14,567 bases of DNA, from the NCBI GenBank assembly GCA_900552885.1, contig USBM01000027.1, positions 1 to 14,567 of the forward strand, read 5' to 3'. Positions within the stretch are counted from its first letter, which is position 1; each line of letters starts with the position of its first letter. Shown here piece after piece: positions 7,436 to 14,567 of the stretch. Source of the stretch: an uncultured Clostridium sp. (GTDB lineage: Bacteria > Bacillota > Clostridia > Lachnospirales > Lachnospiraceae). A program made the translations under genes and the position numbers. The notes under the pieces were generated by a model. It was not told the origin of the DNA. It did no database searches and saw only the letters and a list, made by a program, of their open reading frames with translations.

Positions 7436-10387
7436 TTACTGCTTGATCTTAACTTTCTTAACGCTGCTCCACTCACCATAGATCTTTTGATTTCCTTTTT
7501 TTGTGAAACTTCGGATCCTTACGTAGTAAGTTTTCTTGAATTTTAATTTCTTAATTGTCTTAGAAGAAGCTTTTGCTTTTACAGTGATGGTTTTCAAAGA
7601 TTTCGTGAATTTTTTGTTTAATGCATACTGAATCTCATAACCCTTCACGCCGGTCTGTTTTGTCCAGGTGATTTTTATCGCATTTCCTTTTTTGTTAACC
7701 GGTTTCAAATCTTCTACACTGTCAGGTTCTGTAGCCGGAGAGGATGTAGCAGTCTCTTTCTTTGCTGCAGGTTTCTGGGTAGATGGTGCCTGCGTTGTCG
7801 CCTGTTGCTGGGAACCTGGCTTAGAATTATTCTGCTGTGTCTGATTAGAGGAACTGCCTGTCTTTGGAATTGTCTTTCCGCGGGAGATAGTTCTCTTACA
7901 GTCTTTACAGTAGGTGTCACCGGTATAACCATCGGTTGTTGCTGTTGCTTCTTTCTTATTGCGAATTTCGGTGTTGACGTGGTTCTTTGAATCCTTCGGA
8001 ATAGATATGATCTCTGTTTTATCACAGATCATACATTTGCGGGTCTGGCTGCCCTTCTTGACACAGGTAGAAGGTTCGAGTACATTGCCGTTCATCCATT
8101 CATGTTGGCATTCATCATCTTCCTTCTCCCATTTTGCATAAAGGGTAACATCGCCTACACTGCCTTTTGGAATTTCGTCGATCTGCTTAGTGTATTGGTC
8201 ATCTAAGAACCAGCCGAGGAAGATATATCCTTTTCGTGTAGCTGCTTTCAATTCGATCGTGTCATTCTCGGAAGTATAAGTAGATGGGTTGTCCGCATGG
8301 TTCGTACCACCTGTTAATTCGTATGTGATTGTATAGGTACCCGGGGTATCCGGTTTGTCCGGCTTGTCCGGATCCGTCTTGTTTTCCTTCCAGATTGCAT
8401 ATAAGGTGACGGTTGCATTGTCTTTGTCTGCAAGGGCACGAATGCTTTCCTGATCCTTATAGGACTGCCCGCTGCCGTCTGCCTTAGTATTCCAACCGAC
8501 AAAGGTATAGCCCTCTTTGGTATAGGTGTTGGCTGTCAGTTTAAATGTGATCAGTTCGATTGGATGTATCTCATCTGCCATCTTTCCTGAATCGGCACCG
8601 TTTCCGTCATAGACTATGGTGTAGGAGCCCTGTGGGTAAGAGACGGTACGTCCGGACCATACATATTGTGATTTCTTTGCCATTTTTCTGATATCGGATG
8701 CAGGGAGTTCTGAGTAGACTCTTGTTACAATGTCTGTTCCGTCCTGGGCGAAGGCACAATCGCCTAATGTCTTCAAAGTGCGAGGGAGATAAAGGTTACA
8801 CATCTTTTTCATACCCATACAGCCGTAAGCATCGATGTCTTTAACATTGGTATTGGTCAGATCCAATGTCTCAATAGCGGTACCATCTAATGCGTAAGCT
8901 TCAATCTCCTGCAGAGATGCCGGGAATGTGATCTCCTTCAATGCACTGCAGTCCCGGAATGTACTCTGTCCGGTTGTTGTAAACGTAGAATCCGAGAAGT
9001 CTAATTTCTTAAGGCTAGAGCACTTATAGAATGCATATTCGGAAATTGAGTTGATATTGGCACCGGTGCAATCTACGGTCTCAAGTGCGGTACAGCCTGT
9101 GAAAGTAGAGATACCGATATACATTTTCTCATGTTTACCAAAGATAACAGACTGCAATGAAGTACAATCTTTAAATGTTTCCGATCCAACAGAAGTAAGA
9201 TTGGTACCGGTGAAATCTACTTTGGTAAGGGAAGTACAACCACTGAAGACGCCGCTTGTAAATTCTGTAAGGGATTTTGGCATGTTGATCTCTTCGAGTG
9301 CAGTACAGTCCTTAAATGCTTTTATATCCATATAAGTAATGGTATCCGGTAATTTGACTGTTTTTAATTTGGTACAGCCTTCAAAAGAACCGGGAGAAGT
9401 TGTCGTTGGAGTTGCTAATTTCTTCAATGCGGTCTTGCTGAGATCCACGCTTTCGATATTGGTACCTGCAAAGCCGGCATAGATCCGGGTAATTGGAATG
9501 CCGCCGATATTATCAGTGTCTACAACAAGAGATTTGGTTGAAGTGTCGTATGCTTTTACAATACTCATGAACCAGTTCTCAGTGTTCTTCCATTTGCTAT
9601 AGGATAATCCCGTATTGTAATCACTGGCACAACTGCGGTATGAATAGTAGATACCATCCTTTTTCAGGTTCGGAACGGAATAAGGATAATATTTCGCTTT
9701 GGAATATTTGTTTGTGGCAAACATGGAAACCTTCATATCAAAACAATTATTGAAATTATAGATTGCTGCAGCACTTGTGGTATCTTCTTTCCATTCATCC
9801 GTTAGTGTATAGCGATTAAGGCTGCCGACAGTCGGGTCAATGTAGATCCATCTTTTTGTGTCTGCATTATAACATACATTATAGGCATGTGTAGCGGATA
9901 TGATCTGGATAGATGGGATGCCCCGTGCATGCATTAACGTTGTTAGCAGATTGGAATATCCTTTGCACACCGCCTTCTTGCTGGTCCATACATCATATGG
10001 ATTGTCAGAAGTGAGTTCCGTTCCTTTGGAGCTGTAACGTTTGTCTTTTTCGTTATAGAAAGTCCGGGTTGACACGTATCTGGTGATCTCTTTCATTTCC
10101 TTTTCTTTGGTGGAAATATCCACACTGCATAGATACAGATCAAGATCTCGCTTCATCGCATCGTATTCAGATGGTTTGTAGGTATCTGCTTTTGGATCGT
10201 CTATCAGATCCGTGTTTGCATACCCCTGGATCAATGCATCAAATTTCTGCAAGGAAGATTCATCCGTATCCGAATCGCTTGCCTGTACAATTGGAGCCTT
10301 TGTGCCCATTATCAGGAAAAGACACATTATGGCAGATAGAATGCAAGCTCTTACTGGTGATTGATGTTTGGTGATTCGTTTTTTCAT
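7436..10387 (-). CDS. Secreted transglutaminase-like, BspA-type leucine-rich-repeat protein with InlB and Fn3 repeats
   Basis: This is a 983-residue exported protein. A basic N-terminus and hydrophobic core (about 13-28) form a signal peptide, with likely cleavage near VQA-SD (36-37). Next comes a transglutaminase-like cysteine-protease fold with a complete Cys141 (KAVCKGYSN), His167 (THAYNV), Asp184 (YIDPTVG) triad. About nine BspA-type LRR_5 repeats (roughly 330-545) carry the F-x-x-C-x-x-L pattern. Two InlB B-type/Flg_new repeats follow (about 588-667 and 684-754, each with GYxFxGW). A Cys-rich segment (760-842) has three paired or spaced cysteine clusters. A Thr/Gln/Pro linker and a fibronectin type III-like domain with many lysines (about 893-983) complete it. 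There is no C-terminal membrane or sortase signal. AAAGGAGG (10397-10404) is nine bases from the ATG. I infer surface adhesion or protein cross-linking/cleavage; the substrate is unknown. Confidence 0.9.
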   Translation of the reverse strand: MKKRITKHQSPVRACILSAIMCLFLIMGTKAPIVQASDSDTDESSLQKFDALIQGYANTDLIDDPKADTYKPSEYDAMKRDLDLYLCSVDISTKEKEMKEITRYVSTRTFYNEKDKRYSSKGTELTSDNPYDVWTSKKAVCKGYSNLLTTLMHARGIPSIQIISATHAYNVCYNADTKRWIYIDPTVGSLNRYTLTDEWKEDTTSAAAIYNFNNCFDMKVSMFATNKYSKAKYYPYSVPNLKKDGIYYSYRSCASDYNTGLSYSKWKNTENWFMSIVKAYDTSTKSLVVDTDNIGGIPITRIYAGFAGTNIESVDLSKTALKKLATPTTTSPGSFEGCTKLKTVKLPDTITYMDIKAFKDCTALEEINMPKSLTEFTSGVFSGCTSLTKVDFTGTNLTSVGSETFKDCTSLQSVIFGKHEKMYIGISTFTGCTALETVDCTGANINSISEYAFYKCSSLKKLDFSDSTFTTTGQSTFRDCSALKEITFPASLQEIEAYALDGTAIETLDLTNTNVKDIDAYGCMGMKKMCNLYLPRTLKTLGDCAFAQDGTDIVTRVYSELPASDIRKMAKKSQYVWSGRTVSYPQGSYTIVYDGNGADSGKMADEIHPIELITFKLTANTYTKEGYTFVGWNTKADGSGQSYKDQESIRALADKDNATVTLYAIWKENKTDPDKPDKPDTPGTYTITYELTGGTNHADNPSTYTSENDTIELKAATRKGYIFLGWFLDDQYTKQIDEIPKGSVGDVTLYAKWEKEDDECQHEWMNGNVLEPSTCVKKGSQTRKCMICDKTEIISIPKDSKNHVNTEIRNKKEATATTDGYTGDTYCKDCKRTISRGKTIPKTGSSSNQTQQNNSKPGSQQQATTQAPSTQKPAAKKETATSSPATEPDSVEDLKPVNKKGNAIKITWTKQTGVKGYEIQYALNKKFTKSLKTITVKAKASSKTIKKLKFKKTYYVRIRSFTKKGNQKIYGEWSSVKKVKIKQ

Positions 10388-10425
10388 AGTAGGTTACCTC
10401 CTTTGTTGTGTAATCAATCGTAAAA

Positions 10426-10459
10426 GGTATCATTACACTATGAAAAGAAAAATGATACC
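10426..10459 (-). promoter_or_regulatory. Inverted repeat in the leader of the LRR gene
   Basis: GGTATCATT (10426-10434) and AATGATACC (10451-10459) are perfect 9-bp inverted repeats with a 16-base gap, about 40 bases upstream of the LRR start codon. A third related copy, AAGGATATCATA, lies at 10473-10484. In the minus-strand transcript the hairpin is followed by UUUU, so it may be an operator pair or a weak attenuator. No confident -35/-10 pair was found in 10388-10544. Confidence 0.45.
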
Positions 10460-10544
10460 CTCTATTTGCAATAAGGATATCATATGTTTTGTCTCCAAAA
10501 TCCGGATTGGTGCGAAATGCTATCTATAAGGCGTGAATGGTTTT

Positions 10545-10801
10545 TTACCCTTGCACAGCGTAGTAGATTCTGATACAAACAGCACGAAACACAACAATGT
10601 AAATATCGGTTGCAAGGATATAACACTTATCATAAGCAGGTACTTCAGAACCGCCGGTACTTGGCGAGGTGTTTTCGAGCCTAGTACCGCTGCGAGTGAT
10701 GAGTAGCGAGAGCGTGCCTGCGATGATATGTTATATTCTTGCAACCGATTCACAACCTAACATTTCGTGCGTCCGTCTTCACTTACGCTGTGCAAGGGTA
10801 A
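10545..10801. repeat. 257-bp imperfect palindrome: MITE-like element or structured RNA
   Basis: The stretch without a gene between the LRR start and the metA stop is largely one folded element. Its ends are a perfect 18-bp inverted repeat: TTACCCTTGCACAGCGTA (10545-10562) and its complement (10784-10801). Further nested stems follow: 8 bp (10582-10589 with 10763-10770), 21 bp with one wobble (10605-10625 with 10729-10749), 6 bp (10628-10633 with 10723-10728) and 8 bp with one wobble (10636-10643 with 10714-10721). A central hairpin joins 10655-10665 to 10679-10689 with one mismatch. It contains no transposase and no convincing gene, and no clear target duplication flanks it. Its right end is four bases from the metA stop codon. 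It could be a miniature mobile element, a non-coding RNA, or both. Confidence 0.7.
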
Positions 10802-10805
10802 TAAT

Positions 10806-11711
10806 TTATAATACGTACGGGGTGACCTGATACACGTAATAATTCAACCAATTAAAGTAAAGTGTATTTGCATGACACCTCCAGGACTTGATCGGCGTCT
10901 GCGACGGATCATCATCCGGATAATAATTACATGGAACCTTCGGATCCAATCCTTTCTCCACATCTCTCTTATATTCCTGATCAAGGGTCATCGTATCATA
11001 CTCCGGATGTCCGGTCACAAAGATATTCTTCCCCCCCTCTGCAATGATCAGATACGGTCCGGTAATATCACTTTCCGATACAATCTCTAATTTGTCATTT
11101 GCAACGATATCTTCCTTGCTCACTCCGGTATACCGTGACTGCGGCACGAGGAATGAATCATCAAAACCTCGCACTAATGGTGTACGCTTATGAAACGTAT
11201 AATGTTTATAGATACCGGAAAATTTTTCCGGAAGCAGATATTTTCTGACACCATACCGATAATATAATCCAGCCTGTGCCCCCCAGCAGATATGAAGCGT
11301 AGATGTCACATTCTTTTCTGACCAGTCCATGATCTTGGTCAGCTCATCCCAATACTCCACTTCCTCAAAATCCATCTTCTCCACCGGTGCACCTGTGATG
11401 ATCATTCCATCAAAACGGCGGTTCTTAATCTCCTCAAATGTTGTATAGAAACGTTTCAAATGCTTTCTTGCAACATTCTTCGGCTCATAAGTACCTGTAC
11501 GGATAAATGAGATATTTACCTGTAATGGTGTATTGGCAAGGCTACGCAATAACTGTAGTTCTGTATCCTCTTTGAGTGGAATAAGATTCAGAATAACCAC
11601 CTCAAGCGGACGGATATCCTGGCTCATTGCCCGATCTGCATCCATTACAAATATATTCTCTTCCTCTAATATCTTCTTCACTGGTAAATCATTATCAATT
11701 CTGATTGGCAT
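10806..11711 (-). CDS. metA: Homoserine O-acetyltransferase MetA
   Basis: MetA catalyses the first committed step of methionine synthesis by acylating the hydroxyl of homoserine in the cytoplasm. The 301-residue length is normal for the family. The catalytic nucleophile is Cys142 (HICWGAQAG), with His235 and Glu237 (VTGHPEYD) completing the site. Residue 111 is Glu (GAPVE), the residue known to favour acetyl-CoA; Gly at this position is linked to succinyl-CoA use. I therefore predict acetyl transfer. AAGAGGAA (11717-11724) provides the ribosome site before the ATG. No SAM riboswitch or T-box was recognised in the roughly 100 bases between ligA and metA, and the promoter candidates there are weak. 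The gene ends beside the 257-bp palindrome. Confidence 0.95.
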   Translation of the reverse strand: MPIRIDNDLPVKKILEEENIFVMDADRAMSQDIRPLEVVILNLIPLKEDTELQLLRSLANTPLQVNISFIRTGTYEPKNVARKHLKRFYTTFEEIKNRRFDGMIITGAPVEKMDFEEVEYWDELTKIMDWSEKNVTSTLHICWGAQAGLYYRYGVRKYLLPEKFSGIYKHYTFHKRTPLVRGFDDSFLVPQSRYTGVSKEDIVANDKLEIVSESDITGPYLIIAEGGKNIFVTGHPEYDTMTLDQEYKRDVEKGLDPKVPCNYYPDDDPSQTPIKSWRCHANTLYFNWLNYYVYQVTPYVL

Positions 11712-11811
11712 AGTAGTTCCTCTTTTCTATCTAACATATTGCTGTATTATTCGTATAATTCACATCTTAACGGAAAACTTCAAGTCTGCAAACAAGCACA
11801 CGTTTCCCCTC

Positions 11812-11940
11812 TTATCTCATCAATTCACTCACAGCTTCCCCATTGGCAAGCTTTACAAAATCATCCTCCGAAAGAATCGGAATTGAAAGTTCCCTCGCCT
11901 TTTTATTCTTAGACGAATTAGATGTCACATCATTATTAAT
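11812..11940 (-). pseudogene. ligA: Out-of-frame remnant of the LigA C-terminus (end of the BRCT domain)
   Basis: Read from 11940 downward, this frame gives 42 codons beginning INNDVTSNSSKNKKARELSI and ending in SELMR and a TAA at 11812-11814. That matches the usual end of LigA in related bacteria. It is displaced into another frame from the main ligA reading frame, which stops at 11936-11938. It has no start codon with a ribosome site and is not a gene in its own right. Its intact codons mean the break is recent or an assembly error. Confidence 0.8.
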
Positions 11941-13801
11941 CAGTATTCTTCGATACCGATCCGGTCACCTTCCCACCCAGTTTTTCAATGTATTCCTTCA
12001 ATTCGTTCCGGTTGGCAAATTGTTCCACACTTCCTGTAATGACGAAAACCTTGCCTTCTAATGTCTGCTCGGAATCATTTTCTTCCTGTTCAAAGGTAAT
12101 CTCTGCAAGCAATTCATTCACGATCTGCATACGCTGTGGATTGGCAAAGAAATCGCAGAATGCCTTTGCGAGCACATCCCCAATGCCATCAATCGTAACC
12201 AATTCTTCTTCAGTCGCATGAATGATACGGTCGAAGTCCTGCCCAAAATAAGCCACAATCACCTTTGCATTTGCAAGTCCAATCCCACTGATTCCTAAGC
12301 TATAAATAAACTTCGCCATTGCAACAGTCCTTGCATTCTCAATAGACTGCATAAGATTATCATACGATTTCTGACCAAAGCCTTCCATCTCCACAATCGC
12401 ATCTTTATGCTGTGCCAGATGAAACACATCCGACAAGTCTTTCAGAAATCCCATTGCAATGAATTTCTCCAATGTTGCATCGGATAATCCATCGATATTC
12501 ATGGCATTTCTAGATACAAAATGTGAGAATCCCTTGATCTGCTTTGCACTGCATAACGGATTCATACAATATAATGACTGTACTCCATTCACATCCTGTA
12601 ACGTTGTCGCCTGTCCACAAGCCGGACATACTTTTGGAATCTCAAGATCATTACTCCTGGTCAGATTCTCTGCCACCTGTGGAATGATCATATTTGCCTT
12701 ATATACCGTAATCTTATCACCAAGCCCTAATCCTAATGCCCGCAATATGCTGACATTATGCAGACTTGCTCTTGTCACCGTCGTACCCTCTAATTCAACC
12801 GGCTCAAATACCGCAACCGGATTAATAAGACCCGTTCTTGATGGTGACCACTCCACTTCCGTAAGAGTTGTCTCTGCCTGCTCATCTGCCCATTTGAATG
12901 CAATGGAATCTCTCGGAAACTTTGCTGTTCTACCAAGGCTTTTTCCATACGCAATATCATTATAAGAAAGTACCAGACCATCCGATGGAATATCATTATC
13001 CGGTATTCTTGCCGCAAAGTCCATCACCTGATCTTCTAATGTATCCTTTGTTACCACAAAATGTTCGACTACATCAAAGCCCTGCTTCCGTAACCATGCA
13101 AAACGTCCGGTCATCGTATTGCCATATCCTGCTTCCTCTATCTGCTCCTTGGACAGCACATCTGCCACCAATGCAAATGCATAGAAATGCACATGTCTCT
13201 TAGCGGTAATCTCATTGTTCAACTGTCTGACCGAACCTGAACACAGATTGCGTGGATTCTTATATTTCTCTTCCGCTTCTGAAATCTCCGCATTCATCCG
13301 GTTAAAATCTGAATATTTGATTACCGCTTCCCCACGCAAAACCAGATTCCCTTGATACGGAATCTTCTTCGGTACATTCACAAAGGTCTTTGCGTTATTC
13401 GTAATCACCTCACCGATCTCTCCATTACCTCGTGTTACCGCATTCTTAAGCTCTCCATTTTCATAAGTAAGTACCACGGTAAGACCATCTAACTTCCAGG
13501 AAAGAACGCCTTCATGATTGCCTAACCATGTCACCAATGCTCCAACTTCTTTTGTCTTATCTAAAGAAAGCATTGGTGCTGGATGTTCCTGCTTCTCTAA
13601 TTCACTTAATACCTCGTAGCCGACATGTACTGTCGGACTGTTTGCAAGCACAATTCCTGTCTCCTGCTCTAACGCCACCAATTCATCATATAACTTATCA
13701 TATTCTAAGTTTGACATAATCTCCGTATCTTTCTGATAGTACGCTTTCGACGCCTCATTCAGAATCGACACTAACTCTTTCATTCTGCTTGTTTTGTCCA
13801 T
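11936..13801 (-). CDS. ligA: NAD-dependent DNA ligase LigA, truncated in the BRCT domain by a frameshift
   Basis: LigA seals nicks in DNA during replication and repair, using NAD as the source of AMP. The 621 residues show the Ia domain (EYDKLYDEL, about 33-41), the adenylated Lys103 in WKLDG, the OB fold region around 320-390, a four-cysteine zinc finger (C392, C395, C412, C417), the helix-hairpin-helix region (about 430-565) and the first half of a BRCT domain (579-621). The protein stops after SVSKNTD, where relatives continue for about 44 residues; the missing end is encoded just downstream in another frame, and the repaired length would be about 665. The catalytic core is complete, so the shortened enzyme could still ligate. 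GAGGG lies six bases or so before the ATG. It starts 16 bases after the rluF stop codon, probably in one operon. Confidence 0.92.
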   Translation of the reverse strand: MDKTSRMKELVSILNEASKAYYQKDTEIMSNLEYDKLYDELVALEQETGIVLANSPTVHVGYEVLSELEKQEHPAPMLSLDKTKEVGALVTWLGNHEGVLSWKLDGLTVVLTYENGELKNAVTRGNGEIGEVITNNAKTFVNVPKKIPYQGNLVLRGEAVIKYSDFNRMNAEISEAEEKYKNPRNLCSGSVRQLNNEITAKRHVHFYAFALVADVLSKEQIEEAGYGNTMTGRFAWLRKQGFDVVEHFVVTKDTLEDQVMDFAARIPDNDIPSDGLVLSYNDIAYGKSLGRTAKFPRDSIAFKWADEQAETTLTEVEWSPSRTGLINPVAVFEPVELEGTTVTRASLHNVSILRALGLGLGDKITVYKANMIIPQVAENLTRSNDLEIPKVCPACGQATTLQDVNGVQSLYCMNPLCSAKQIKGFSHFVSRNAMNIDGLSDATLEKFIAMGFLKDLSDVFHLAQHKDAIVEMEGFGQKSYDNLMQSIENARTVAMAKFIYSLGISGIGLANAKVIVAYFGQDFDRIIHATEEELVTIDGIGDVLAKAFCDFFANPQRMQIVNELLAEITFEQEENDSEQTLEGKVFVITGSVEQFANRNELKEYIEKLGGKVTGSVSKNTD

Positions 13802-13817
13802 ATCATTCCCTCAATCT

Positions 13818-14543
13818 CTATCTCTCATGAATCCGTCTACGAAGTTCCTTGATTTCTTCCGCAGTTACCTCACGGATCTCACCAGGTTTCATATCAGCCA
13901 ACATAATATTCATTACTCTGATTCTGCGCAGTTTGGTCACTCTATATCCAAACTGCTCACACATTCGTCGAATCTGCCGGTTGAGCCCCTGGGTTAATAT
14001 AATCGAAAATGTCTTATCATTCTTTTTATGTATCTTACACGGTCTTGTAACCACCCATTCATCCTTATTCGCATCATGGATTCGTACTCCGGTCGCCATT
14101 CCCTTTAGGAATTCATCCGTAATCGAACGATTCACCGTTACAATATATTCTTTCTCATGCATATTGCGTGCTTTGGCAATTTCATTACAGAGATCCCCAT
14201 CATTGGTAAGCAGTAGCAATCCTTCCGAATCTTTATCTAATCGTCCCACATACTTAAGTCCATCTTCCAGATCAAAATTCTGAAAGATTCCTGATTCATC
14301 CCCATGGTATGCGGTACATGCATATCCTTTTGGTTTATAAAAAGCGACCATCTTAAATGTCTGCTGTCGCTTCACAATCTTTCCGGCTACTACGATTGTA
14401 TCCGCATCGGTAACATGCATTCCCATCTGTGCCGGTTCTCCATTCACTAAAACCCTGCCTGCAGCAATCCACTCATCTGCCTTTCGTCTGGAACACACGC
14501 CTGCTTCACTTAAATATTTATTCAATCGAATCTCTTCACGCAT
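13818..14543 (-). CDS. rluF: RluF-like 23S rRNA pseudouridine synthase (RsuA/RluB/E/F family)
   Basis: This enzyme converts a specific uridine of rRNA to pseudouridine. Counted from ATG 14543 it has 241 residues. An N-terminal S4 RNA-binding domain (RLNKYLSEAGVCSRRKADEW, about 6-25 and on to 55) precedes the catalytic domain. The catalytic Asp103 lies in GRLDKDSEGLLLLTNDGD, and this DKDSEGL form is closer to RluF than to RluB or RsuA. The motif LNRQIRRMCEQFGYRV near residue 197 is also typical. An in-frame GTG at 14552 could add three residues, but its spacing from the ribosome site is poor. The rluF assignment is by motif; the exact target uridine is not proven. It precedes ligA by 16 bases. 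Confidence 0.88.
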   Translation of the reverse strand: MREEIRLNKYLSEAGVCSRRKADEWIAAGRVLVNGEPAQMGMHVTDADTIVVAGKIVKRQQTFKMVAFYKPKGYACTAYHGDESGIFQNFDLEDGLKYVGRLDKDSEGLLLLTNDGDLCNEIAKARNMHEKEYIVTVNRSITDEFLKGMATGVRIHDANKDEWVVTRPCKIHKKNDKTFSIILTQGLNRQIRRMCEQFGYRVTKLRRIRVMNIMLADMKPGEIREVTAEEIKELRRRIHER

Positions 14544-14551
14544 TGTAGCCA

Positions 14552-14558
14552 CCTTCTT
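14552..14558 (-). promoter_or_regulatory. Ribosome-binding site that sets the rluF start at ATG 14543
   Basis: On the minus strand AAGAAGG lies eight bases before ATG 14543. The in-frame GTG at 14552 overlaps the end of this site and would have no spacer, so the ATG is preferred. Confidence 0.55.
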
Positions 14559-14567
14559 TACGTTCTT

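Noticed and set aside
7864..7875. IPKTG in the LRR protein as a sortase sorting signal
   Set aside because: It is internal (residues 840-844), with about 140 residues after it and no hydrophobic segment or basic tail.
10520..10753. A 77-codon minus-strand reading frame inside the palindromic element
   Set aside because: It starts with GTG, lacks a convincing ribosome site, and its sequence is explained by the folded repeat. It may be annotated as a hypothetical protein elsewhere, but nothing supports translation.
10545..10801. The palindrome as an ordinary intrinsic terminator for metA
   Set aside because: On the minus strand it is followed by an A-run (GGGTAAAAAACC) rather than a U-tract, and it is far larger and more branched than a terminator.
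11712..11811. SAM riboswitch, T-box or strong terminator between ligA and metA
   Set aside because: Only a weak GGGAAAC/GTTTTCC pairing was visible; no conserved riboswitch core or T-box sequence was recognised.
11936..11941. Programmed +1 frameshift in ligA as the explanation for the two frames
   Set aside because: A +1 shift at the TAA would give NTDNNDV and still lack the conserved YLI, so a deletion fits better than recoding.
1..14567. CRISPR array, tRNA, rRNA, integrase or transposase gene
   Set aside because: No regularly spaced repeats, cloverleaf or recombinase motifs were seen on either strand.

Overview
The window looks like chromosomal DNA of a low- to mid-GC, Gram-positive anaerobe of the Clostridia, most likely Lachnospiraceae. 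The clues are strong Shine-Dalgarno sites, a MetA of the Glu111 (acetyl-CoA) type, an AgrC/LytTR-type two-component pair, and a secreted transglutaminase-like/BspA-LRR/InlB-repeat/Fn3 protein typical of gut Lachnospiraceae. The family assignment is inference; no rRNA or tRNA gene is present to fix it.

Layout. Bases 1-179 hold a sigma-A-type promoter and a perfect 14-bp palindrome in the leader. A plus-strand operon follows: an SbcD/Mre11-like metallophosphoesterase (180-1238), a short Rad50/YhaN-like ATPase with a membrane hairpin in its coiled-coil region (1240-2913), and a class A penicillin-binding protein (2949-5297). A hairpin terminator at 5322-5355 separates these from an AgrC-like histidine kinase (5370-6647) overlapping a LytTR response regulator (6641-7351). 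A strong, probably bidirectional hairpin (7350-7387) ends this half. Everything from 7436 onward is on the minus strand: a 983-residue secreted LRR protein (7436-10387) with a dyad-rich leader, a 257-bp imperfect palindrome (10545-10801), metA (10806-11711), ligA (11936-13801, broken in its BRCT domain, with the lost tail readable at 11812-11940), and an RluF-like pseudouridine synthase (13818-14543).

How the genes work together. The first operon pairs a predicted DNA-end nuclease with its ATPase partner and a cell-wall synthase; the membrane hairpin in the ATPase suggests the complex sits at the membrane. The kinase/regulator pair has no neighbouring peptide-signal genes. Its most obvious possible target is the convergent secreted LRR protein, but no binding site was recognised. 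rluF and ligA are 17 bp apart and probably co-transcribed; metA lies downstream and could share the message.

The two items most worth a second look are the structured 257-bp intergenic palindrome, whose stem mismatches are all G-U-compatible in plus-sense RNA, and the ligA frameshift, which fits an 8-bp deletion between GATTA repeats. No CRISPR array, transposase, phage gene, tRNA or rRNA was seen.
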